Assembly: GCA_016800925.1 (NCBI GenBank)
Contig: JABCPU010000140.1
Span: forward strand, 1 to 64,000
Direction: 5' to 3'
DNA: 64,000 nucleotides
Origin: Suillus spraguei
Lineage: Eukaryota; Basidiomycota; Agaricomycetes; Boletales; Suillaceae
Shown: positions 1-10,751 of the stretch, piece after piece
Numbering within the stretch: position 1 is the stretch's first letter
How the letters are laid out: each line of letters begins with the position of its first letter
Notes under the pieces: model-generated
Seen by the model: the letters and a program-made list of their open reading frames with translations, nothing else
The model's database searches: none
What the model was told of the DNA's origin: nothing
Made by a program: the position numbers and the translations under genes

Positions 1-1303
1 GGTTGTTTTGATCCAGCGAAGCTCATCTGAGAAGGTGTTAGTTGTGAGCCTCATTACATCTGGGGATACAAGATCCCATGGCAACAAAATTGGCTCTTGA
101 TGCAGCTCTGGCAGTGTTGGTGAATGTGCTGTTGACAACACCATTGATGGTGCCGTTGACTGTGCTGAGGATGATGCTTGCAATGGTGCTGGTACTGACG
201 GTGGTCCCAGTGCTAGTGCCAGTGAGCTTGAACTTGTGCCAGGCATGAAAGAGTAGTAGGACCCTATCACATAGTCAATAGACTGACATCCTAGAATCGC
301 AACACATACCAAACCCTTGTGGGTAGTAAGATCCTGCAGTAAAATTGGTGAACACTTCACTGTATGTGCCATCATCAAAGTTGTCAGTGAAGCCCAAGGT
401 GTGATTGAAGTCGTTGATGTTGCTGGAAGTAGCCGTAAATAATGACCAAAAGGCCAAGGTGCTAGTTGTACATCAAAGTTCTTGTCTACTGTTTAGGATC
501 AGTCAGTGATGGAGGCAGGACGTCAAAAAAACTCATGTTTGGGCCAACTCCATATGGAAATTAAGTTTCCTTTGTGAACCCTTGATACCATTTCAGTATT
601 GTAAAGTGCCCTGCCATCATGAGCCTATATAGCGATGTATCTTAATGTTGTAAGAAGCACTGAAGTGATGATAACTCATAGTGAGCCCATAAATGGGTAC
701 CAGGACATCATAATCCTTTCTTTCCGAGGGTACAACATGTGGACCACCATGATCATTCATAGCTATATAACCCAATGGTTCATCGGAGAGAGGCCAGAAC
801 TCTTCTATGGATACTTCTGTTGGCCACTATGATTGAATTAGATAGATCACATTGTCACAGTACTAGAAAACTCACATAGCATGGACCAATGTGCATACTG
901 GACAGGTTGTAAGAAGCAAAGTCCAAATCTAAGTCAAGGTCACGGAAACTGCCCTGCGATGTGATAGTAGATGACTTGATCTAATGTTACAAGTAGTAAA
1001 CACCTCCCTCTGTCTGATGTCTCATCAGTGTAACACGAAACTTGGCTGCACTAGCGAAAATACAAATACTCACAGTATGTTCAAACAATGTAATCACCCT
1101 CGGCCTGCTGTTGTAGATGTAAGTCATCACTTAGTATTACATCCAGGAGTGATAGCACTCTGCTTTGAGGGAAGAAAGTTGGTTCAGAAATTTGATCAGG
1201 CTGGATACTTGATGTGGCATAATGTTGAACTTTACTAGTAATAGTAACAATCATAGCTAAGTACTAGACTGCCAAGGCTATATATGATTGGGTACAGGGC
1301 AGT
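1..1303. other. Unassigned left edge, downstream of the Plavaka gene
   Basis: No gene is recognisable here on either strand; open frames are all under 85 codons and do not resemble a family I know. Bases 60-240 are low complexity, with repeated GGTGCTGG/GTTGAC-like words that would read as a Ser/Pro/Ala-rich peptide on the minus strand. The stretch probably belongs to the 3' flank of the minus-strand Plavaka transposon that ends at 1304, but no terminal inverted repeat could be identified, so this is inference. Confidence 0.3.
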
Positions 1304-1972
1304 TTAGGATTCATAATCTGACTCATGTTCAATGGCAAACATATTATCCAGCTCCTCAATAATAGATTCTGTGCTTCCATTTTGCTCCTGATCAAATAGA
1401 ACTTCTTCCTCAATGCCAGGATGTTTATACTCAGAGTTTTCATCGGCGTTCTCCTCATTTCATAACCCTCTCTACCATCAAAGGTGATTTCCTGGGGACT
1501 GGAAGTAGTATCGCAAAGAGAATCTACAGTCAGCATGCCCTGATGAGAATAGACATGGCCCACCCCCAGACCATAATGAAAGTGCATGAGGATGTCCCTA
1601 TCTACAAATCTATCGTGCAATTTCAGTAAAAGAAATTTAAGAACTTTGGTTGGAATTACCGGTTGACAAAATACTCTTGCCAGTTGCCTTTATCTCCAGC
1701 CATACTAGACAATCCTCTCCCATCCATGTGTCGCATTCCTTTAGAGAAACAAGGAATTATATGACTAGCTCTGAGGACATCTGCTGGATTTAGGAAACCA
1801 AAAGCTTCTTCACTATCCAACGATGAAAAACAAATGCGATCCAAAGCAGTGCAACTATCAGCATCTACAGGCTCATACCAGCATACAAATAGAAACTCCA
1901 TTCAATGGGCAGTTTGATAAGGACCTCCAACAATAACAATGTTGACATGGTGGACTCCTAGTACCTTGGCAT

Positions 1973-2660
1973 TGTAAAGATACAACCTAACCTGGGCTGT
2001 AGATAAACTACCTCCTAAGTTAGTATGTGAGTCTTGTGCTCCGTCTAGTCTGCTTCACTTGTCAAACAAGAGCGTTCGACCCTAAAGGGGGATGCCTGTT
2101 AGTATGGTCAAGTTCAAGTCAAACCAATGTATGAATGTAGTGTCATAGTCAGCGGTAAGTTGCTGCAATCAGCAGTGATGCTGCTGGAACTAGCGTCATA
2201 TATAGCAGTGCTACTGTGGTTGAGATAAAGTCAGTAACAGTTGCGTTGAGCGAGCAATGATGAGTGGTGATATCAGCGGTAGCAGTAAGGTTGCGAGCAG
2301 TGCGAAGAAACAGTAAAGAAGGCCGTGGTACTTTCAGTGGTAAAGTAGCGGTGCATGAGAAGTTCAGTCAAAATAACAATCAAAAGTCCAGTGGTAACAG
2401 AGAACGAGCGTGATTGATTAACAAGCGATAAGGAACTTTAAAGACTGAGTCTACTACTGGGTAGATCCAGAGCTAGATAGTAATCCTGACCTATAGTACA
2501 TGGAACGAGGTGCAGCAGTCAGTATGGTGTGCGGTAAGCGTGGGATGCCGCCGGTAATGCTAAAGAGGTAAGATGGCCATGGACAAGTGGTAACTCCTAT
2601 AGATGTGAGACGAGTGTCAAAAGATAGGGTTTTAAGCCCAGCACCAATATGTTCGTTACA
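1973..2660 (+). repeat. Solo LTR-like element, family A copy 1
   Basis: The segment starts TGTAAAGATACAACC and ends ATGTTCGTTACA, a TG...CA unit with 5-bp inverted ends (TGTAA/TTACA). GCAT lies on both sides (1969-1972 and 2661-2664), giving a 4-bp target-site duplication. It interrupts the Plavaka transposase, and the interrupted minus-strand frame becomes continuous when the element and one GCAT are removed. No internal protein is present, so it is a solo LTR or a non-autonomous element. The interior holds many copies of a GCGGTA/AGCGGT word. Other copies lie at 7571, 17198 and 26152, with a fragment at 10164. Confidence 0.8.
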
Positions 2661-5082
2661 GCATAACAATAGTGTCCTGATTCACCAGAGCTGTTGAGCA
2701 CCATGATGTTGCAGTGAGAGGTTTTAGGATTGATGACATCCTGATCACGTCTTGTGTCATAGGTTGTATAATTAATGCATGGAATGTTGTGGTGGAAGAT
2801 GCGGTTCATTTTGAAGAGAACTCAGTTGGTATCGCCTAGTGCCATCTGATCCGAATCAGTAGATTGAGATGTCAGGATGTGTTGGAGAAGATGCTCTCTC
2901 AAGTGTGAAAAGTAATATAAAGTATTTGGCAATGAATAATCTATTGGTAGAAATAAACATGGTGATACTCACCTTCATGGCTGGATCGCCCTCTCGCAAA
3001 AGCAGATAAGAACCTATGACATCATTGATTTTCTCACTCAGACCAATGTGGTGGTGAATGCTAGGATCATCATTGCCTGTGTCAATCTGTTGAAGGCGAT
3101 TCTTGATATGATGAATATGCATTTGGCGACGCTCAATTTGAGTCAATTGGCGAACAAATGTTTTGCAATCTGTTCGAAGATATCGTCCTTTTCCTGTGCA
3201 ATGTTCAAGTTCTCCCTGTCATCGATGTTGAACACAAGTAAACTGAGAACTTTAGAAACTTACTGGCTCTGTGCTATAAGAATCAGTAGTGCCAAAGTGC
3301 CTTATACATGATGCATAATCTCCAAGTGAGTGGAACTTATAAGTTTGCAGATTGAAAGAAACTTTTCAGTGCAATATATTGTGTTCTACAGATTCTCTGA
3401 TCCCATCTGGCCTCTCCTCTGGCTTGGAAGGGTTCTTGCCCTTGCCAGCTTGAGTTCATCGCACTGCTTCCTTTGCCTGACGCCTTGATCTTGCATTCAC
3501 TTCCTTATCTAGCTCTCTTGCATCATAAGCTGCACAGACAATTATCTTGAATCTGCAGAACTGGTTTCCAAGCTTGGTTGTCATCTGATCTAGAATATCT
3601 AACATCAAGTCAGAATGCATGCGGAGCTTGGCAAGGCTGTGCCAGTGCACTAGTGTAAAAAGAAGGTCTCTAATGACAGTGTCATGAGGATGGGGAAGAA
3701 GACCATCAAATACAGGGATTGCACACTAAGAGAAAAATCAGCCCAATGAATGTAGCCTGCAAGTTGAAGTACCTGGAGGAGATCTTCAAATTTACGTCCA
3801 CCATGTTTGATAGATCTGAAGTATTTGCTGATAATCTTCTAATGGTTGATTGACCGAATGGTGGGATCTGTCTGTATCTGTAAAGGTATGATCTGCATCA
3901 GCTTACCGTGAAAATTAGAAGAGAAGGAGAAAGCTGACCTCTTATCTAGCTCATGGATTAGATCTTTATTAGCCGATCATAAGATCCTCAAAAGGTGAAT
4001 GAGCAGTGATCTCCAAATGCCAAGTTCAACTTTGTGAAGAAGATCTACAATCAATGCTTTAAATATGTTGAAGCTGTGTGCACCAAGTCTATTAGAAAGA
4101 ACATTCTGATGGAGCTCATCAGCTGAGCTAGACAGGTGATAACATTGCTTACACATGTCGGTACCCAGGAGCAGGGCTTAAGTAGATTCTCTACAGCAGT
4201 GCTGTCAACACCATGATTCTTATCATAGATGATGCTTCTAGCTGTGACAACCAAATGGTCATGTGCTTTATCTGAATGCAGGAGAGTGGTGCATTACTGC
4301 CTGTCACGAGCCATGCTTAGATTGTGAAGTCTTATATTTGGAATAAGAATAAGACATCTAGGACATGGGCATCCACCTAGTTGATGTATAGTGGCAACAA
4401 GGACTCTATTCTAGTGAGCTTTTGACCTTGTGTTCTAAAAGAAAAGGACTCACTTCTCTGGGTAATCTGCCGAGTAAGTAAAAATCCTTGGGTAGAATCG
4501 TCTTGTGATACCATCACAACACTTGATTATGATACCGTGGGTGTATGCCTCCAAGAACTCATCATTTAGTAAAACTCCCCACTGCGCCTGGAATAATTCT
4601 CTGTGACAGTGCGTCATACACTCACATCCAACACCCTTTCCCCCTGTATGTTGACAGGTAAAGTCCTTGAAAGAATCAGGAAGCTGCAAGCTACTATTGA
4701 GTTGATGTACAACAAAGAAAACAATTCAGAACATTACCTTTTGAAAGTATGCGATGTGATTGCCTAAATGACAAGAAGGTTTGCATCGACGATACTTTGA
4801 TTCATTGCCGAAATATAGATAAACAGGCCATAATCTAGCATTGCCAAAACTGGTCAGATGGGTAGCGTCTGACCAAAACATTAGTGCAACTATAGCCCTG
4901 GGGAGATCGCAACCAGGTTCTGAAGGAGAGTTTTGTAGATTGCGATGTGCATCTATAAATGCTGGAGACATATATAGCTCCCCTTGAATGTTGACCTCAC
5001 TAGGAAGGTGGCAAGGTTGCCAGAGGAGCTCATATGGCTCATAATGAAATCATTTGTCATCTCCTGCATTTGCCAGTTTTTC

Positions 5083-5097
5083 TTGAATCTGACTAGA

Positions 5098-5137
<40 letters not shown>

Positions 5138-5150
5138 AATCTACTAGAGA
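5083..5150 (-). repeat. Poly(A) insertion flanked by imperfect target duplication
   Basis: A run of 37 T (5100-5136; poly(A) on the minus strand) sits inside the Plavaka frame. It is flanked by near-identical direct repeats: TTGAATCTGACTAGA (5083-5097) and TTGAATCTACTAGA (5135-5148). Removing the run and one repeat copy rejoins a plausible Plavaka reading frame between the HHSLV and FHYEPYE motifs. The structure resembles a target-primed retroposition product consisting of little more than its tail. Simple slippage is the alternative, but it would not duplicate the flank. Confidence 0.65.
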
Positions 5151-6186
5151 GTGATGGTACAATTCCACACCCAAGTATGATACGACTCCTGGATGATTGC
5201 TGGTGCGGGAGAAAGGGACCTGAATAGACACCTCCATTTTATGCCAGCCAGCGTCTTCATCCTCCCACTCCTCACTTCCATCCTCATGGCCATTTTCACC
5301 TAAAGTTGAGTTGATTTTCTCCCAAGGCGTTGAACAAACACTAGCACTATCAAAATCAGGATCTGTGATAATAGTAAGGAGGTCGTTGAAGCTCTGTTGA
5401 GACTTCTGCACCCCTCCATTCCAGTACCAATGACCAAGCTCCAAAGACGAACGGTTTGGGTATGGGTAGTACGGTGAAGTCTTGTGCATAGTAGTCTCCA
5501 TATTTGATAGAGGTTGTTCTTGCCTGCTACTAGGAATATCACTGATATCCCATAGGGTGACCGCCTCTTCAGGATCATGAGAAGGTGGGGTCGAGGAAAA
5601 GAATTGGCACACAAGTCCAAAAATATTTTGAGGGGTGCAGAAATGAGGTTGTATTTCTGAAGGTGGGGTCAAAGAAGGGGAGGGGGAGTCTGAACATCCA
5701 TCAAATTTGTTGATTGGGATGATGGGAAGAGGCTCCAGTAGAACATCCTGGAATTACCTGTAGCACTTAGGCAACTGGATGTCATTGCATCTCTTCCTAC
5801 GCTGAGCTAAGGGTAAGTCCTCATGACTGTCATTGTTGAGGGGCGCGATAACAGTATCCTCTGCTAACACTGATGCAGAGTTGGAAGAAGCATGATCTCC
5901 AGATGCTATGATGTGGTGGAAGATGGGAGAAGTCGGCCCAGCATCTGAAGAAACAGGATTTGAAGAGCTCCTATGATCACCGAGGCTGCTTCTTGCCCTT
6001 TTGACAGACCCAAGAAGATTTTTTGCTTTGCTCAAAGCAGAGAATAGTCGTTTTTTGCCCTTTATACAAGATTTTTGGTGCCTGGTGAAAGTGCTTTCCT
6101 GCTGAAACCTTTTTCCACAAGTACATGCAAAATTGAGTTGGTTCATTGAAGACTAAAAAAGATACAGGGCTATGCAGTAGAGGCAT

Positions 6187-7430
6187 CTAGGAAATGATGA
6201 CCCCACTCGCAGACTGGTAAGCAGAAGTATTAGGAAGCAGAAGTATTAGGTAAGAATTTATGGAGCTCATTGTTGACAGGCACCTGTCAACGATGAGCTC
6301 GAATTTCCCTGCATCAAGCTCAGCTGTAGCACTATTTAAATATCTCCTGCACTTTTTACAATCTGTTGTACAAGCCCAAACCTGAGTGCTACATTGCAGA
6401 TATATATATATGTGTGTAGCAAAATATACCTGCAATCGCGAGTTGAAGTTAATAGTACTTAGTTAATCTATAACCATACATTGATACTGGGCAACAAATG
6501 AGCAGCGATGTGGTTGAGCACCTTCAATTGACCATCCTGTACAGTCTCGAGTTTGTGAGTGTGTAGTGGTGCGCTCACTAGTGTTGCTCTCGATAAGATG
6601 TTGTATAGCATCTGAGAGGAGCTCCACCTCTGTTTGAGCGTGCCGCAGTCTTGATTGCATTAGACTCAGCTGAGCTTCAAGAAAATGCTGTTCAGCTTGG
6701 ATATCAGATAAATCACCAGCTTGTGATATCAACATCTGCAAGGACGCTTGTTCCATTGCCCTATCATCCATGTAGTACTCCTCCAAACATTCCTCGACCC
6801 ATGTACTAACTAAATGGTAAGGGCGTTGAGTCAGCTGCAGGACATCACAAAGATGTGATAGTGACCGTGCTCACTTCAGGCAACACTAGCATAGTGTATA
6901 TTGTCATGAGCTTAGATGCGATGGATGTTGGTTCTTTCCCAATAGTAGGCATGGTATCCTTGGCGGATTTGCTAGTACCTTCAGCAGTGGAATTGGACTT
7001 GCCAGTTGAGATGCCACTTAACCACTCCCTGCATTTCATATCCACTGGATCTATACGATGCAAGCCCCCTGAACCGACTCTTGAGCAAGTGCCTGGCAAA
7101 CACCTAGCGCCCACAGAGAGTTGAATTACAGGACTTCCAAAGTGTGCTTCCAAATAAATGTCAATATATTTTCAGACATGAATATGAGTGGTGTACATAC
7201 ATCCTAACTGCGGCTGAAAGACATACATAGCCTGAGAGTACGGTGACAGCTCCAACTGGGCTCTATCTCTCTTATCTTCCAAGAACTCTAGCTCCCTTTC
7301 AAAGTGAGCTCTGCTACTATCGTAGTTCTGCGGTTGTGTCTTGTGTAATAGTGCTTCTTGCATGATGTCTATATGGTGCACCATAACAAGGCGCCATAAA
7401 TCTCCAGAGAAGGCATGGTCTTCCAATAGA
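6187..7430 (-). pseudogene. Coiled-coil ORF remnant upstream of Plavaka
   Basis: Three minus-strand open segments (7426-7172, 7153-6845 and 6786-6463) lie in tandem just upstream of the Plavaka gene. The last is rich in Glu, Gln and Leu (AEQHFLEAQLSLMQSRLRHA) and would form a coiled coil; the first also has an ERELEFLEDKRDRAQLE helix. Intron-like GT...AG boundaries occur between them, so they may be exons of one former protein. I do not recognise the family. It could be a second ORF of the transposon or captured host sequence. Stops and lack of a clean start suggest decay. Confidence 0.4.
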
Positions 7431-7570
7431 AAAAGCAGTAATCTCAGTTCAAATCAAAGCTACTTGCAAAACATTAGAGGAGACAATTCAATGACAGATG
7501 GCAAGTAGCTGACTGTGGGGTTTGGCTGACAATCAATCCACCATCTTAGTTTATCAACCCCTGGACCTGT

Positions 7571-8521
7571 TGAAAAGATACAACCTAACCTGGGCTGTAG
7601 ATAAACTACCTCCTAAGTTAGTATGTGAGTCTTGCACTCCGTCTAGTCTGCTTCACTTGTGAAAACAAGAGTGTTTGACCCTAAAGAGGGATGCCTATTA
7701 GTATGGTCAAGTTTGAGTCAAACTTATGTGCAAAAGAAGTGTTGTGGTCAGCAGTAAGTTGCCATGGTCAGCGATGATGCCGCTGGAACTAGCATCATGT
7801 GTAGCGGTGCTACCGTGGTCGAGATATAGTCAGAAACAGTTGTGTTGAGCGAGCGGTGTTGAGCGATGATATTAGCAGTAGCGGTAAGGTTGTGAGTGGT
7901 GCAAAGAAACAGTAAAGAAGTCTGCGGTACTTTCAGCAGTAAAGTAGCGGTGCATGAGAAGTTCAGTCAAAATAACAGTCAAAAGTCCAGTGGTAATGGA
8001 GAACGAGCATGATAGATTAATGAGCGACAAGGAACTTTAAAGACTACGTCTACTACTGGGTGGATCCAGAGCTAGACAATAATCCTGACCTATAGTATGT
8101 GCAATGGTGTAAAATCAGGTACTGTATCGTGTGGGGTACGCGGTGCTTATATCCTAAATTGTATGTACTCGGAATACTCTAGGTGAGATGAGTAGCGCTG
8201 GAGTGTAGTAACTGCTGTAAGTAAACATAGCGCGAGGCGCTGCAGCACGAGGCAACATGTAATAAGGCTTGCCGTGGAATCAGTGATAACAAACATAAAA
8301 CAAATGACGCACCAAATGGAGCTATGTGGACACGGCAAGGACATGGGAGGACATCAGTACGTGGAACATGGTGCAGTAGTCAGTATGGTGTGTGGTAAAC
8401 GTGGGATGCCACCGGTGATGCTAAAGGGGTAAGACGGCCATGGACAAGTGGTAACTCCTATAGATGTGAGATGAGTGTCAAAAGATGGGGTTTTAAGCCC
8501 AGCGCCAATATGCTCATTACA
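7571..8521 (+). repeat. Solo LTR-like element, family A copy 2
   Basis: It begins TGAAAAGATACAACC (one substitution from the family start) and ends GCTCATTACA. Relative to copy 1 it contains an extra central block of about 260 bp, which is shared with the copy at 26152 (words such as GTACTGTATCGTGTGGGG and GCAGCACGAGGCAACATG). No matching target duplication is visible at its ends, so a flank may have been rearranged; the right end abuts a separate direct repeat (8531-8640). Confidence 0.75.
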
Positions 8522-8530
8522 CCAGGTTTG

Positions 8531-9640
8531 GAACTTGGCATCTCATAGGGCAACCAATTTTTGCACCCCGGTGTCCACATTCTACAAGACAACCTCAGTG
8601 CCATAAAAGGCCATGTCAAGTGAGCACATGCTGCTCTCTTCGGAAGTATCTCAACTTTGGTTGGCCATTTGTCATATACCATACTTCCAAACCCAGATCC
8701 GACCATATCCGATCAGATCCGATCGATTCCATTTCCGTCCGGTCCACAGATCCTGTCCAGACCACCCATCCAAATGTGCTCACTTCTCGCACCTTAACTC
8801 CCTTGTGTATATCTGCGTCTATCTCCTTTCGTCTTTCCTCCTGTTTCCGGTATTCCGGCTGTGTATATTTCCATCCTGCATCTGACCTGTTACCTGTGTT
8901 CATTTCCGATTCATGCTTACTGATCCGCTGTGCATTAACTAATAGACTTCCGTTACACTTCGTACATAGCCCTCGGTCCTGGACTTGTTGATTATTCGTC
9001 TTAGATACTTACAGTATATAAACCACTTGTAGATCTCCGTAGAACCTTAGTTTGAATATCATCTTAGATTCTGCTCATTCTGCTTCCTCCGGACTTAAGC
9101 CGCTTTCCGCTCTAAGTCATCTTCCAAGACTTAGGATTGATTCCTATAGTCTATATCTCCAACTCTATCTTCGGATAGTCTATCTCTGTTAGTTTCTAGT
9201 TAGGAACTCGTTCTGAAGCTAGTCTTAATCTTTGTTCTATTCTTACATTCCAGATAACCTTCGGACGTATCATATCCAATATCTTCAGACATCTGGATCC
9301 GTCACACAACCCCTTCCGGATCTTCGGACATATAACTTCTCCCTGAAATAAGGGGCATTACTCGGGAAAGGGGCACAGTGCACGAACTGAGGCCAAAGCC
9401 CTTCAGATCTCTCTACCTTTGAGTACGGCCTTAACACCATTATCATGATAAGTATTGACTGAATTATGTGTTGACACCTGGGTCTTGGAACTCAGAACTT
9501 GGTATGCTTCATCTGATTTTTGGGGGGTCAGAACTGGGTGTCTTGTAGGGCAACACAAGCCTTGCACCCCGGTTTCCACATTCTACAAGACAACCTAAGC
9601 GCCATAAAAGGCCATGTCAAGAGAGCACCTCCTGCTCTGG
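8531..9640. repeat. Pair of about 110-bp direct repeats bracketing 0.9 kb
   Basis: The stretches 8531-8640 and 9533-9640 are near-identical. Both contain GCACCCCGGT, CCACATTCTACAAGACAACC and GCCATAAAAGGCCATGTCAA in the same order and spacing. Between them lie about 890 bp (8641-9532) with no protein match, a TATATAAA box at 9012, several GATCCGA words near 8700 and CTTCGGAC words near 9250-9340. The arrangement could be an LTR-type insertion that duplicated a long flank, a tandem duplication, or a deleted composite element. Confidence 0.6.
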
Positions 9641-9729
9641 GAACTCAGTAACTGTGATTTATTACCTCCTCTGATTTGGATGATATGCAACTCCCTCAGC
9701 TCCGTCATGTCTACAATTATCATACACAT

Positions 9730-10110
9730 GGGCCCACCCATCTATATTTTATACCACCCTCAGCCCACCCGTCTGATAAATATTTATATAACACTCTCGG
9801 CCCACCTGTCTAATACCTGTCTAATTTAATATGTGTCTGGGCCCACCCATGTATGTGATAACAAGTACCCTTCACATACCTGTCTATCTGATACACATCT
9901 ACCCTGATACACCCATCTACATGATATCCAACTACCTCGGCCCATCCATCTACCAAATATTCATGTATATCGGCCCACTCATCTACTCTACATATTCCTT
10001 GCATGGGCCCACCTGCCGTCATTGGGAATAATATTCCTCCCAGCCCATCCATCATGAATGAGGATATTTCTACCATGGGCCCATGGTCCGCTGGCCTGTA
10101 TCATACGGGA
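9730..10110. repeat. Degenerate minisatellite, unit about 35 bp
   Basis: About nine diverged units, each opening with GGCCCACCCATCTA or a one- to three-base variant and followed by an AT-rich stretch containing ATAT. Spacing is mostly 33-41 bp, with one unit expanded to about 100 bp. The open frames on both strands here are by-products of the repeat. It lies between the 8.5-9.6 kb repeats and an inverted fragment of LTR family A. Confidence 0.7.
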
Positions 10111-10163
10111 TATTATGCACATCCATTCACTTGTATAATACGGAGATAGTTCACTGTAATATG

Positions 10164-10293
10164 TGACTAACAGGCATCCCCCTTTAGGGTCGAATGCTCT
10201 TGTTTGACAAGTGAAGCAGACTAGATGGAGTGCAAGACTCACATACTAACTTAGGAGGTAGTTTATCTACAGCCCAGGTTAGGTTGTATCTTT
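10164..10293 (-). repeat. LTR family A, terminal fragment in inverse orientation
   Basis: The reverse complement of this stretch matches the first 130 bp of family A, from ATACAACCTAACCTGGGC through CCTAAAGGGGGATGCC. The terminal TGTA is lost and the rest of the element is absent, so this is a truncated copy. Confidence 0.75.
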
Positions 10294-10751
10294 GCCCAAC
10301 TCCATCAATATTAGCTCAATCTCTACCTGCAGGTTTGGTTACTATTCTCAACGACACACACTCAACATGTGCAGAAAAATTGGTGAGTAAATTGCTTTCT
10401 CTTCGCTAAGTAAATGATCTAATTGTGCTGTGTATTAGGCTAGTATGCCATGAGACTCTCCTCCTATGGTTAGAATGCCATTCATATATAAAGTGAGACC
10501 CGCCCTATTATGTATTGTTTGTGCTCACTAGTGTACAGTTACCTCAGTGGCAAGTTTTGACACACTCAATGCGGTCAACATGTTTCAAGCGACGTAATTG
10601 TTCTGCATGCAAGTTAATGTCTCTTATTGAGGCCGTCAGCACCCTTGGGACGATTTATATACAGTAATTGTTTGTCTCATCATTGTGTCCTGATCACTAA
10701 CACCAGACACCTTCATTCTACCAAGTTTCAGAGTTACAGACTGCCATCGTC
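10294..10751. other. No gene seen
   Basis: This AT-rich stretch lies between the family A fragment and the DUF6698-like pseudogene. No protein motif or clear repeat was found. It would contain the promoter of the downstream gene if that gene was once expressed. Confidence 0.3.

Larger units (their letters stand above)
1304..6146 (-). pseudogene. Plavaka-type DNA transposase, decayed and interrupted
   Basis: Remnant of a Plavaka transposase, a basidiomycete DNA transposon protein expected to act on its own element ends in the nucleus. Reading on the minus strand, segments appear in family order: a C2H2 zinc finger at the start (CTCGKRF...H...C, about 6130-6060), the PYPNRSS...WYWNGGVQKS block (5470-5400), an acidic linker, FHYEPYELLW (about 5050), MFWSDATHLTSFGNARLWP (4890-4830), a CHREL/CCDGITRRFYPR block ending in TYSADYPEK (4690-4450), an HSLAKLRMHSD block (3650), a HHHIG motif (3060), NYTTYDTRRDQD (2770), a C-terminal FVDRD block (1610-1580) and an acidic tail ending in DYES at the TAA at 1304-1306. 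Frameshifts and stops separate the blocks. A family A LTR (1973-2660) and a poly(A) insertion (5100-5136) break it further; removing the LTR with one GCAT copy joins the frame. Introns probably existed but cannot be told from decay. It is not functional. Confidence 0.85.

Noticed and set aside
5100..5136. A poly-lysine tract as part of a real transposase domain
   Set aside because: The run is flanked by duplicated target sequence and disrupts a conserved block; it is an insertion.
9810..10076. Repeat-like peptide (HVDGW-type units) on the minus strand
   Set aside because: Produced by the 35-bp minisatellite; units differ in length and are not multiples of three.
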